NCBI RefSeq assembly: GCF_006757745.1
Contig: NZ_AP019740.1
Span: forward strand, 1,612,001-1,676,000
Direction: 5' to 3'
Length of the DNA stretch: 64,000 nucleotides
DNA from: Acinetobacter radioresistens DSM 6976 = NBRC 102413 = CIP 103788
Lineage (GTDB): Bacteria > Pseudomonadota > Gammaproteobacteria > Pseudomonadales > Moraxellaceae
The notes beneath the pieces are model-generated. The model worked only from the letters and a program-made list of their open reading frames with translations, was not told the DNA's origin and made no database searches. Below, one piece after another: positions 1 through 7,956 of the stretch (position 1 is the first letter of the stretch; each line of letters starts with the position of its first letter). Position numbers and translations under genes: made by a program.

Positions 1-546
1 TATAATGAACGGCGTAAAAATATTCTTGATGCCGAGCCGAATGCTGCACATCAGGCTATTGCCAGTTTAGAAGATAATTTTAATGTCGAGGTGATTACCC
101 AGAACATTGATGATCTGCACGAGCGCGCAGGAAGTAAGCGGGTATTACATTTACACGGGAATATTCGCCTAGCAAAGACATCAGGCCCGGACGCGCAATA
201 TACTGAAGAGTTTTATCCGGTTGACGGCTGGGAGCTTGACCTCCAGCAACATAAATGTCGGCAAGGTTATTCTTTGCGGCCCCATGTGGTCTGGTTTGGT
301 GAAACTGTGCCTGCTTATGAACAGGCCATTAAACTTGCAAGACAGGCTGATATTTTTATTGTGATAGGTTCAACACTGTCAGTATATCCTGTTGCAGCTC
401 TGGTTAATGAGATTCCTGCTCATTGTGAGGCTTACTATATTGACCCAAAAGCCGATCATGTGCAGCTCCCTGAACAGTACCAGTTACTTTCCATGACTGC
501 CACGGAAGGAATGCGGTATTTAACAGAAAAATTAAAACGGTTATAA
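1..546 (+). CDS. Sir2-family NAD-dependent deacylase (5' end missing)
   Basis: C-terminal part of a sirtuin; the reading frame is open from base 1, so the gene begins left of the window and the N-terminal GAGxS NAD-binding region is not seen. Visible are the TQNIDDLHERAGS motif, the catalytic His in HLHGN and the RPHVVWFGE strand, all typical of bacterial CobB-like sirtuins that remove acyl groups from protein lysines using NAD. The segment between HLHGN and RPHVVWFGE, where most CobB proteins carry two Cys pairs for zinc, has a single Cys here, as seen in some bacterial sirtuin subgroups. Family membership is certain; acyl preference is not predictable. Confidence 0.88.
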   Translation, partial: YNERRKNILDAEPNAAHQAIASLEDNFNVEVITQNIDDLHERAGSKRVLHLHGNIRLAKTSGPDAQYTEEFYPVDGWELDLQQHKCRQGYSLRPHVVWFGETVPAYEQAIKLARQADIFIVIGSTLSVYPVAALVNEIPAHCEAYYIDPKADHVQLPEQYQLLSMTATEGMRYLTEKLKRL

Positions 547-554
547 GAATGTTT

Positions 555-1964
555 TTATTTTCTGTTTACTGAATTGCTAGCTAAATGTTCAGGAAAATAC
601 AGACTAAACCGGACCCCTTCTGGCATATTTTTAACTTCTGTTATCCCTTCATGAATACTCATAATTGACTGAACAATTGCAAGCCCTAAACCTCCAGAAC
701 GTCCTTGCTGGTGTCTGGCCGGATCACATTGATAAAAGCGTTCAAACAAATGTGGCAAATGTTGTTCAGCAATATATACATCATATGTCAAAACATGAAT
801 TGCATTATATATTTTACCTGCCAGCGTTATCCGTTCAGCTATTATAGAAATATGGCCATTCTCTGTACTATATTCAATCGCATTGTTTAAAAGGTTGGAA
901 ACTGCTCTTTGAAACAATAAATAGTCAGCATGGATAAATGTAATCTTGAGGCGGCTGTTAATCTGCAGATTTTTTTCTTCAGCAATTAATTCGAAATATG
1001 CCAACAGTTCATTCAGACTACTTTTTAGATTAACCTCTATAATACTTAGGCTATTTTGAGAATGATCAGCACGTGCCAGAAATAGCATATTTTCAACCAT
1101 CCTTTTCAGACGTTCATATTCTTCCAAATGGGAAAATAACAAATCCTGATAATCGGCCTTTTCACGATTTTGACTAAGCAGAATCTGCGTCTGTCCAATC
1201 AGATTATTTAAAGGCGTCCGAAACTCATGTGCCATATCTTCAGAAAAGCGGCTCAGTTGCTGATAACCTTGCTCAATCCGCTCCAGCATACTGTTCATGG
1301 CGGTAGAGAGTAGTCTGATTTCGTCACTTTGACTGGTTTCGCTGACACGCTGGTTCAGCTTTTGAATATTGATTAACCGGGTCTGCTCACTTAAATCTCT
1401 TAGTGGTGCAAGGCCATAATAACTGACTAAAGCACTCAATATACATACCGTCAAGATTCCTAGCCCAATGTAACCTACAAGCTTTAAGGCAAAGCTATAG
1501 AGGACCTGCTCTCGCTCATCGAACTGCTTACCTGCAATCAGCAAATACTGCTGTCCCTGATAATTGATTGTTTTCCATGCCAACCTTGTAGTGGCCTGCT
1601 GTTTCTTATTATCAATGAGCCAGGTTTGTTCGGCTTTAGGCAAAATGGGTATATGAATCTGTAAGGGATTAATATAAATCAGAGCAGTTCCGTTCTGATT
1701 TTCTAATATAAGCAGATTATCCTGATTTCCAAGCATATTTTCATAAAGTTTGGGCCGCTGAATCAGGCTATTTAAATCGCTAGAATTTTGAATCAGGAGT
1801 TCCAGCCGCTCTACCCTGGCTCGCAATGCTTCATCCTGCTGGCGCTTTAATACCTGATCCATACCATTGTAAGCCAGTAGACCTATCGCTAAAAACACTG
1901 CACAGGCAATACCGATAAATAATAAGCTCAGCCGAACTGCAAGCGAATGCCGGAATATACTCAT
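555..1964 (-). CDS. Heavy-metal/redox-type sensor histidine kinase (CusS/HprS-like)
   Basis: Inner-membrane sensor kinase of 469 aa. Transmembrane helix near residues 11-31, periplasmic sensor of about 130 residues, second helix near 162-182, HAMP-like linker, H-box with phospho-accepting His246 (SEDMAHEFRTPLN), N-box around 354-363 (AVSNLLNNAIEYS) and a glycine-rich G2 region at 424-428 (GGLGL). The place where the ATP-binding G1 box should lie (about 390-398, HVLTYDVYI) has no DxGxG-like glycines. Its start overlaps the end of the upstream response regulator gene by 4 bases, so the two are translationally coupled. The genes across the divergent promoter encode a secreted GlcG protein and hydroxyisourate hydrolase, as next to E. 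coli hprRS. The actual signal (copper, peroxide, HOCl) is inferred, not shown. Confidence 0.9.
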   Translation of the reverse strand: MSIFRHSLAVRLSLLFIGIACAVFLAIGLLAYNGMDQVLKRQQDEALRARVERLELLIQNSSDLNSLIQRPKLYENMLGNQDNLLILENQNGTALIYINPLQIHIPILPKAEQTWLIDNKKQQATTRLAWKTINYQGQQYLLIAGKQFDEREQVLYSFALKLVGYIGLGILTVCILSALVSYYGLAPLRDLSEQTRLINIQKLNQRVSETSQSDEIRLLSTAMNSMLERIEQGYQQLSRFSEDMAHEFRTPLNNLIGQTQILLSQNREKADYQDLLFSHLEEYERLKRMVENMLFLARADHSQNSLSIIEVNLKSSLNELLAYFELIAEEKNLQINSRLKITFIHADYLLFQRAVSNLLNNAIEYSTENGHISIIAERITLAGKIYNAIHVLTYDVYIAEQHLPHLFERFYQCDPARHQQGRSGGLGLAIVQSIMSIHEGITEVKNMPEGVRFSLYFPEHLASNSVNRK

Positions 1965-2632
1965 GTGTTTGTATCAAGTTTATAGCCCATACCACGTATG
2001 GTATGAATCAGTTTAGGCTGATAAGCATCATCAATCTTAGCACGCAGGCGACGTACTGCTACATCAACCACATTGGTGTCAGTATCAAAATTGATATTCC
2101 AGACTTGGGAGGCAATTTGGGTACGTGTCATGATTTCGCCCTGATGCTCAGCCAGAAATCTGAGTAAAGCATATTCTTTGTTGGTTAATTCAATAAGGTC
2201 CCGGTCACGGTAAACCTTGTGTTCGAGCAAGTCGATTTTCAGATTCTCGACCTGCAACTGTTCGACTACTTTAGTAGATGAACGCCGTAACAAGGTTTTA
2301 ACTCTTGCCAGTAACTCAATATAGGAAAAAGGTTTTACCAGATAGTCGTCAGCACCCAGTTCCAGACCTTTGACCCGGTCTAAAACACTGTCACGGGCGG
2401 TCAGGAATAATACCGGAACTTCCGAAAACTGGCGCAAGGTCTGAATCACCTGCCAGCCATCAAGCTCTGGTAACATCACATCTAGGATAACCAAGTCAAT
2501 TGCATGCTGTTCAAATAGCATAAGACCTTCCCGTCCGTCATGTGCAAGCCATGTTCGGTAACCTGACTCAGTCAGACCCTTGGCCAGATAGCGCGCTATT
2601 TTCTGTTCATCTTCAATAATCAAGATATTCAT
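1961..2632 (-). CDS. OmpR-family response regulator (CusR/HprR-like)
   Basis: 223 aa, the usual length of the heavy-metal response regulator family. Receiver domain at about 1-115 with acidic pair E7/D8, phospho-acceptor Asp51 (VILDVMLP) and the conserved Lys in LVKPFSY; winged-helix DNA-binding domain at about 128-220 ending in TIRGMGYKLD. It precedes and overlaps the kinase gene (4 bases) and is transcribed away from glcG-hiuH. The 108 bases between its start and the glcG start contain a three-part repeat resembling the CusR box, which suggests it controls the divergent genes and itself. Confidence 0.93.
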   Translation of the reverse strand: MNILIIEDEQKIARYLAKGLTESGYRTWLAHDGREGLMLFEQHAIDLVILDVMLPELDGWQVIQTLRQFSEVPVLFLTARDSVLDRVKGLELGADDYLVKPFSYIELLARVKTLLRRSSTKVVEQLQVENLKIDLLEHKVYRDRDLIELTNKEYALLRFLAEHQGEIMTRTQIASQVWNINFDTDTNVVDVAVRRLRAKIDDAYQPKLIHTIRGMGYKLDTNT

Positions 2633-2658
2633 TTCAAAACCATTTTTCCATTACGCCT

Positions 2659-2687
2659 AAATGACAAATCTGTAATCTACTTGTCAT
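2659..2687. promoter_or_regulatory. Candidate response-regulator box in divergent promoter
   Basis: ATGACAA at 2661-2667, CTGTAAT at 2670-2676 and TTGTCAT at 2681-2687. The outer two are a perfect inverted repeat; the first two are spaced like the published CusR box (ATGACAA-N2-TTGTCAT), with the second half matching 5 of 7 bases. It lies between the response regulator gene and glcG. Function is inferred from position and resemblance. Confidence 0.5.
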
Positions 2688-2740
2688 CCAACAAGACCAC
2701 ATCTCTTTTTATTATGTTTTCAGGATTTAAGGAGATACTC

Positions 2741-3250
2741 ATGTTAAAGCCATCTTACTGGCCTGTTCTGACGGCAAGCTTTATTTTAGCTTCAGGTTTT
2801 ATCACGACATTGTCTGCGAAAACACCTGAACCAATACAGCAATATAATTTAAGTCTAAAGCTTGCTGAACATTTAGCTGATCATACCATTACTGCCTGTC
2901 ATGCCCAGCAAAAGAATATTGCAGTCGCGGTACTGGACCGGGGTGGCAATATACTGGTACTCAAACGTCACGAAAGTGTTGGTCCACATAATACCCTTGC
3001 GGCACAGCGTAAGGCTTATACTGCACTGTCTACCAAAACACGGACTTCTGTCCTGAACCGTAATGCTCAAAATAACCCTGAAGCCAGTAATTTGAACACC
3101 CTAAATGAACTGTTGCTACTCGGTGGCGGTATTCCAGTAACCTATAAAAATGAAGTGATTGGTGCAGTAGGAGTCGCAGGTGGAGGTGGTGCAGCACAAG
3201 ATGAAGCATGCGCCGAACAGGGTGTCCAAAAAAGTTTATCACAGGAGTAA
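2741..3250 (+). CDS. Secreted GlcG/HbpS-family protein
   Basis: 169 aa with an N-terminal signal peptide (hydrophobic stretch about residues 8-24, cleavage probably after LSA). The rest is a GlcG/HbpS (DUF336) domain: AVAVLDRGGNILVLKR, QRKAYTALS and a glycine-rich GGGIPVTY...VIGAVGVAGGGG stretch. Members bind heme or other cofactors or act as small periplasmic stress proteins; the ligand here is unknown. Start chosen at 2741 because AAGGAGA lies 6 bases upstream; an in-frame ATG-less extension to 2681 would run through the candidate operator. It is followed 4 bases later by the hydroxyisourate hydrolase gene, so the pair is an operon. Confidence 0.88.
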   Translation: MLKPSYWPVLTASFILASGFITTLSAKTPEPIQQYNLSLKLAEHLADHTITACHAQQKNIAVAVLDRGGNILVLKRHESVGPHNTLAAQRKAYTALSTKTRTSVLNRNAQNNPEASNLNTLNELLLLGGGIPVTYKNEVIGAVGVAGGGGAAQDEACAEQGVQKSLSQE

Positions 3251-3254
3251 AAAC

Positions 3255-3656
3255 ATGAAAAAACTCATTATTGCCGGTTTAAGTCTATGTGCAGCCCAAT
3301 TCAGTTTTGCTGCAGCTAATCCGCTCAGTGTGCATGTACTTAACCTAGAAACAGGCTTGCCTTCATCTAATGTTGAGGTCACGCTTGAAGAACAGATTAA
3401 AGGAAAATGGGTTCAAATCAGCCAGTCTAAAACCAATGAAAATGGCCGTATTACTGCACTTTATCCGGAAAACAAGAATTTTCATCAGGGGCTTTATAAA
3501 GTTACCTTTAAAACAGGTGACTGGTTTAAAACACAGAAACAGGATACTTTTTTTCCCGAAATTCCGGTCATTTTTGAAGTGAAGGGCACTGTACCCCACT
3601 ATCATATTCCACTCCTACTCAGCCCTTATGGATATTCTACTTATCGTGGAAACTAA
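3255..3656 (+). CDS. hiuH: Periplasmic 5-hydroxyisourate hydrolase (transthyretin-like)
   Basis: 133 aa, signal peptide in residues 1-19 (ends SFAAA) followed by a complete transthyretin-like domain. It hydrolyses 5-hydroxyisourate, an unstable urate oxidation product, to OHCU. The family signature residues are present: His in LSVHVLN, Arg in NGRITAL, and the C-terminal YHIPLLLSPYGYSTYRG. The last residue is Asn, whereas the family normally ends YRGS. ATG at 3255 follows GGAG in the end of glcG. No other urate pathway gene is nearby, so as in E. coli (hprRS-hiuH) the gene may belong to a stress regulon rather than purine catabolism. Confidence 0.93.
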   Translation: MKKLIIAGLSLCAAQFSFAAANPLSVHVLNLETGLPSSNVEVTLEEQIKGKWVQISQSKTNENGRITALYPENKNFHQGLYKVTFKTGDWFKTQKQDTFFPEIPVIFEVKGTVPHYHIPLLLSPYGYSTYRGN

Positions 3657-3672
3657 TCAGTACTAAAATATT

Positions 3673-3706
3673 AGCCGGCGCTATAGTTTAAGCCGCTGGC
3701 TTTTTA
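3673..3706 (+). terminator. Rho-independent terminator of glcG-hiuH
   Basis: AGCCGGCG (3673-3680) pairs with CGCTGGCT (3694-3701) with one G-U pair, followed by TTTTTATT, 17 bases after the hiuH stop. Confidence 0.75.
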
Positions 3707-4029
3707 TTGATCTCTTTGAATTTTAAAAATATAAATAATCTTATTTCTCAAGTTATTCTACGACTTTTATACCAAGATACTACAGATAAATTCTGGTCAG
3801 CTGCATTTATTTCCATTTTAATACGCTTCTAATGCTGAGTTTTTATCTGAAATCAGGTTTAGAGTCATAGGGGAGCTTTAACTTATTCTTATAACAAATC
3901 TTTCCCTTATACTTTCATTGTTTTATATATGAATAAACATGGTCTGATCTTTTAAAAACTCAGCTTTTTTACCTTAAGAATCTAGTCTTAAATTCTTAGG
4001 CTATTAGTATTTACCAGTCCAGGATACTT
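3707..4029. other. AT-rich intergenic region upstream of the TonB receptor
   Basis: About 320 bases without an ORF that looks coding. It should contain the promoter of the receptor gene. I looked for a Fur box (GATAATGATTATC type) and found none convincing. AGGATA lies just ahead of the receptor ATG. Confidence 0.6.
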
Positions 4030-6195
4030 ATGAAAAGCTCTGCTTCCCTATCTGCCTTTCCATATAAAAAACTTCTTCTGAGTGCCTGCATTCTTCAGGC
4101 AAGCTGGGCTCAAGCACAAGAAGTTGTACAGCTTGCACCAATTACGCTTGAAGCTACACGTACCGATACGAGCTGGCTTGAAACACCGGCATCTGTCTAT
4201 CGTATAGAACAGCCACAAAATCAGAATAATCTGGATGTGAATCTGTCAGAAACCCTAAAAGGTGTTCCAGGGCTGCAGATTAATAACCGTGAAAACTATG
4301 CGCAAGATCTGCAAATTTCCATGCGTGGCTTTGGTGCACGTTCAACATTCGGGGTACGCGGTATACGCTTATATGTTGATGGTATTCCTGCCACCATGCC
4401 GGATGGTCAAGGTCAGACCTCAAATATTGATTTGGGCAGTCTCGACCATATAGAAGTATTAAGTGGTCCATTCTCTTCCCTGTATGGAAATTCATCTGGC
4501 GGGACTATTCTTACCACGACACGTAAAGGCAAAGGTCGTGATTCTGTTGAATTGGGTTATGCCGAAGGCAGCCATCATAAAAACAAAACCAGTCTGGTTT
4601 TACAAGGTGGTGCAAATAAAGCAGGTGAACCAAGCTATATCATCAGTTCATCTTACTTTGACACTGACGGCTTTCGGGAACATAGTGCAGCACGTAAAGT
4701 CCTGAACAATGCAAAGCTGAGCTGGAATCTGGAAGATGGTTCTCAAGTTAACTGGGTAACCAACTATGTCAAGATTAATGCAGATGATCCACAAGGTTTG
4801 AACCGAGAGCAGTGGCAGAAAAATCCTCGCCAAGTCAATGATGTAAAGAATACCTATGATGTTCGCAAAGATATTGAGCAAACTCAAACAGGTGTAACGT
4901 GGACAAAACCAATTAATGATCAGCATGAACTCTATGTCATGACTTATGCCGGGCAGCGTCATGTGGTGCAATACCAGTCTATACCTCGATGCATATTTAA
5001 AAAAGATACCCAAGAATGTATACCTAATAGTACACAGCTAAACGCACGCCATGCCGGCGGTGTAATCGATTTTGACCGTATATATTACGGTACAGATTTG
5101 CGCTGGACCGGTAAAGAGCTACTGCCAAATACTACCCTAAGTATTGGTATGGCACTCGATGCAATGGATGAAGACCGGAAGGGTTATGAAAATTTTGTAT
5201 TGAATAACAATACACCACAATATGGCGTAAAAGGTAACTTGCGTCGTGATGAGAAAAATACTTTATGGAATATTGACCCCTATATTCAGGCTTCTTGGCA
5301 ATTCCTGCCAGACTGGCGGGTAGACAGTGGTCTGCGTTATAGCAATGTGCATTATGAATCTAAAGATAAATACATTAAGGGTCCCAATGAGGATGACAGT
5401 GGACAGACAGACTATCAGAAGCTTCTTCCCTCAATTGCATTAAGCTGGAATATCAGACCGGATTCAACACTTTATATTAGCTATGCTAAAGGCTTTGAAA
5501 CACCAACCTTTACAGAAATGGCTTACCCTACCTTAGGAACTTCGGGGATTAATTTTGATTTGAAGCCAGCCAGCAGTGACAGTTATGAGCTTGGTTTCAA
5601 AACTCAGAATAATTGGGGCGATTTCAGTACGGCCATTTTCCATACTCAGACTCGCAATGACATTGTCTCGGCAGAGAGTAATAATGGCCGTAATACTTTT
5701 CAAAATGCCAAACGCACCCAGCGTGAAGGTATTGAGTTGTACTGGAATAAAAACTTGTGGCGGGAGCTTTATGCACAGGCAAGTTATAGTTATCTAAATG
5801 CCAAGTTTGATGCAGATATTCCTGGCTCAGACAGCCGTGAAACCGTATATAAAGGCAATATCATACCGGGAATTGCCAAAAATCAGGCCTATATCGCTTT
5901 AAACTGGCAACCCGAAACCGGTTTTCAGGCAGGACTTGATGTTCGCTACAATGATAAAATTTATGTAGACGATATTAATTCTGATACTGCACCAAGTTAT
6001 ACAGTTATGGCTGCGAATATTGGCTATGTATGGAAAAATGCTGACTGGAAAATCAATACTTTTGCCCGGGTAGATAACTTGCTTGATAAAGATTATGTAG
6101 GTTCAGTAATAGTAAATGATGGGAACAAACGTTTCTTCGAACCCGCAGATGGCCGCAACTGGAGTGCTGGTTTAAAAATGATCCGATCCTTCTAG
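4030..6195 (+). CDS. TonB-dependent outer-membrane receptor, PqqU/YncD-like
   Basis: 721 aa: signal peptide to about residue 29 (SWAQA), plug domain about 45-165 with VPGLQINNRENYAQDL, MRGFGARSTFGVRG and YVDGIPATMPDGQGQ, then a beta-barrel closing with an aromatic C-terminus (IRSF). From memory it follows E. coli YncD (PqqU, importer of pyrroloquinoline quinone) over nearly the whole length, including AGQR...QYQSIP, HAGGVI, KGYENF, WNIDPYIQ, KGFETPT and VDNLLDKDYVGSVIVN. Compared with YncD it has an insert carrying C321 and C330, probably an extracellular loop with a disulfide. A TonB box is not obvious. Many Acinetobacter have PQQ-dependent glucose dehydrogenase and some cannot make PQQ, which fits this role; substrate remains inference. 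Confidence 0.88.
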   Translation: MKSSASLSAFPYKKLLLSACILQASWAQAQEVVQLAPITLEATRTDTSWLETPASVYRIEQPQNQNNLDVNLSETLKGVPGLQINNRENYAQDLQISMRGFGARSTFGVRGIRLYVDGIPATMPDGQGQTSNIDLGSLDHIEVLSGPFSSLYGNSSGGTILTTTRKGKGRDSVELGYAEGSHHKNKTSLVLQGGANKAGEPSYIISSSYFDTDGFREHSAARKVLNNAKLSWNLEDGSQVNWVTNYVKINADDPQGLNREQWQKNPRQVNDVKNTYDVRKDIEQTQTGVTWTKPINDQHELYVMTYAGQRHVVQYQSIPRCIFKKDTQECIPNSTQLNARHAGGVIDFDRIYYGTDLRWTGKELLPNTTLSIGMALDAMDEDRKGYENFVLNNNTPQYGVKGNLRRDEKNTLWNIDPYIQASWQFLPDWRVDSGLRYSNVHYESKDKYIKGPNEDDSGQTDYQKLLPSIALSWNIRPDSTLYISYAKGFETPTFTEMAYPTLGTSGINFDLKPASSDSYELGFKTQNNWGDFSTAIFHTQTRNDIVSAESNNGRNTFQNAKRTQREGIELYWNKNLWRELYAQASYSYLNAKFDADIPGSDSRETVYKGNIIPGIAKNQAYIALNWQPETGFQAGLDVRYNDKIYVDDINSDTAPSYTVMAANIGYVWKNADWKINTFARVDNLLDKDYVGSVIVNDGNKRFFEPADGRNWSAGLKMIRSF

Positions 6196-6309
6196 TACTG
6201 TATAAAGACCGGCAAAAGCACAGCACGTTGAAAGGCAGGACTGATTTTTATTCCTGCCAATCTTTGTTAAGATGCAGCATCGATTTTCACCTGTTTTTGT
6301 TGATTCTTT

Positions 6310-7395
6310 ATGACCGCGACCTATCAAGCCCAACTTGAAGCAAAAATTCAGCGTATTTCTACTCAATTTGCCGAATTTAACCCGCCTGCCCTGGAAGTAT
6401 TTGAATCACCTGAACAGCATTTCCGGATGCGTGCTGAATTCCGTATCTGGCATACCGATCAGGATATTTTTTATGCCATGTTCGAACGTAATCCTGAAGA
6501 CCAGCAAAAAACAGTTATTCGTGTAGATGAATTTCCAATTGCAGATCACAGCATTAACCAGCTTATGCCGATTTTACTTGCAGAACTCAAAGCAGACCCT
6601 CTGCTTGAAAAACGTCTGTTCGAGGTTGATTTCCTAGCTACTTTAAGCGGTGAGATGCTGGTTACACTGATTTATCACCGTAAACTCGACAATGAGTGGG
6701 AAAAGGCAGCAAGAACTCTGGCAGAAAAGTTAAATATTAAGATTATTGGGCGGAGCCGCGGTCAAAAGCTGGTATTAACTGATGACTTTGTTGTAGAAGA
6801 ATTACAGGTATTAGAACAAAAATTTAAATATAAACAGATTGAAGGTGGTTTTACTCAGCCTAATGCAATTGTCTGCCAGAAAATGCTTGAATGGGCATGT
6901 AAAGCTGCCGAGGCATCACAAAAGCATCTTTTGGAACTCTATTGCGGTAATGGTAATTTTACGCTACCGCTTTCTTTAAAATTTGAGCGGGTGCTGGCAA
7001 CCGAGCTGGCCAAAAGTTCAGTTTATGCAGCGCAATGGAATATTGAGCAAAATGGAATTAACAATATCCAGTTGGCCCGCCTCTCAGCTGAAGAGTTTAC
7101 CCAAGCTTTCAATGGTGAACGTGAATTCAGACGTTTGCAGGAAGCAGAAATTGACATTCAGAGTTATGAGTTCGATACTGTTTTTGTTGATCCGCCACGT
7201 GCAGGAATCGATCTGGATACTTTAAAATTATTACAACGCTTTGACCGGATTATCTATATTTCCTGTAATCCTGACACCCTGCATGATAATCTTAAAATCT
7301 TATTAGAAAGCCACAAAATTTTAAAGTTTGCCATGTTTGACCAGTTTCCATATACCCATCATGTGGAGACAGGTATTTTGCTGGAAAAGATTTAA
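6310..7395 (+). CDS. trmA: tRNA (uracil-5-)-methyltransferase
   Basis: 361 aa, the normal TrmA length, methylating U54 of the tRNA T-loop with SAM. Visible motifs: SAM-binding [13 protein letters not shown] (about 215-227), FVDPPRAG, nucleophile Cys in YISCNPDTL, and the C-terminal base [11 protein letters not shown]. It lacks the N-terminal TRAM domain and Fe-S cysteines of RlmC/RlmD, which supports TrmA. Monocistronic, with its own terminator. Confidence 0.96.
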   Translation: MTATYQAQLEAKIQRISTQFAEFNPPALEVFESPEQHFRMRAEFRIWHTDQDIFYAMFERNPEDQQKTVIRVDEFPIADHSINQLMPILLAELKADPLLEKRLFEVDFLATLSGEMLVTLIYHRKLDNEWEKAARTLAEKLNIKIIGRSRGQKLVLTDDFVVEELQVLEQKFKYKQIEGGFTQPNAIVCQKMLEWACKAAEASQKHLLELYCGNGNFTLPLSLKFERVLATELAKSSVYAAQWNIEQNGINNIQLARLSAEEFTQAFNGEREFRRLQEAEIDIQSYEFDTVFVDPPRAGIDLDTLKLLQRFDRIIYISCNPDTLHDNLKILLESHKILKFAMFDQFPYTHHVETGILLEKI

Positions 7396-7413
7396 ACAAT
7401 TTGTATCATATGT

Positions 7414-7443
7414 AAAAGAGATTATTTTTATAATCTCTTTTTA
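7414..7443 (+). terminator. Terminator of trmA
   Basis: AAAGAGATTAT (7415-7425), loop TTTT, ATAATCTCTTT (7430-7440) then a T-rich run; perfect 11-base stem 20 bases after the trmA stop. Confidence 0.8.
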
Positions 7444-7635
7444 TTTTATAAAAAATATAACTAATACATATAGTTGTAAGTTATAAGATTTCTCCTCTGT
7501 CATAAAACTGTTAAGTCGTAACAGTAAAATTAAAAGTTTTAACTGTTGAGCTCATCTTTTAAGACCTAGGATGACTTGTATTTTATTTTAATTTGGCTAT
7601 ATTTCCGCATATGTTAGGTTGATTAATATAAATTT

Positions 7636-7863
7636 ATGAGTTTTTGGCAAAAGCTGTTCTCCGCAGACCAGCAACAGAACGCACATAAAAACCAGGTTGT
7701 TTGTGTCGAAAATGATTGTGCATGTAAAAGCAATGCACAACTTTTGGAAGCGTTGGCGAAAGCCACCAATGAAGATGTCATCGCAGGGATTACCCGGGTA
7801 TTGGTATCACGTGGTTATAGCCGCAAAGAATTGAGTGAAATTTCTCATCATCCAATTCAGTAA
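7636..7863 (+). CDS. Small conserved-looking protein with C-x4-C-x-C motif
   Basis: 75 aa, not recognised. The N-terminus is short and basic/polar, C23, C28 and C30 form a VVCVENDCACK cluster, and the C-terminal half is helical (LLEALAKATNEDVIAGITRVLVSRGYSRKELSE). The cysteine cluster suggests metal or redox function, but this is only composition. It has clean boundaries: an upstream AT-rich promoter-like stretch and a strong terminator after the stop. No strong SD is visible before the ATG. Confidence 0.7.
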   Translation: MSFWQKLFSADQQQNAHKNQVVCVENDCACKSNAQLLEALAKATNEDVIAGITRVLVSRGYSRKELSEISHHPIQ

Positions 7864-7886
7864 AATGCCTTGTTGAAAATAACCAT

Positions 7887-7918
7887 AAAAAAGTCCTGTT
7901 TATATACAGGACTTTTTA
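7887..7918. terminator. Bidirectional terminator between convergent genes
   Basis: AAAAGTCCTGT (7889-7899) pairs perfectly with ACAGGACTTTT (7906-7916), with A and T runs on both sides; it serves the small plus-strand gene and the dehydrogenase gene reading towards it. Confidence 0.85.
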
Positions 7919-7956
7919 TTAACAAATATCTAATCATATAGAACAACAAGATTTAT

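Noticed and set aside
3707..4029. Fur box upstream of the TonB-dependent receptor
   Set aside because: No GATAATGATTATC-like sequence found; agrees with a PQQ rather than iron receptor but does not prove it.
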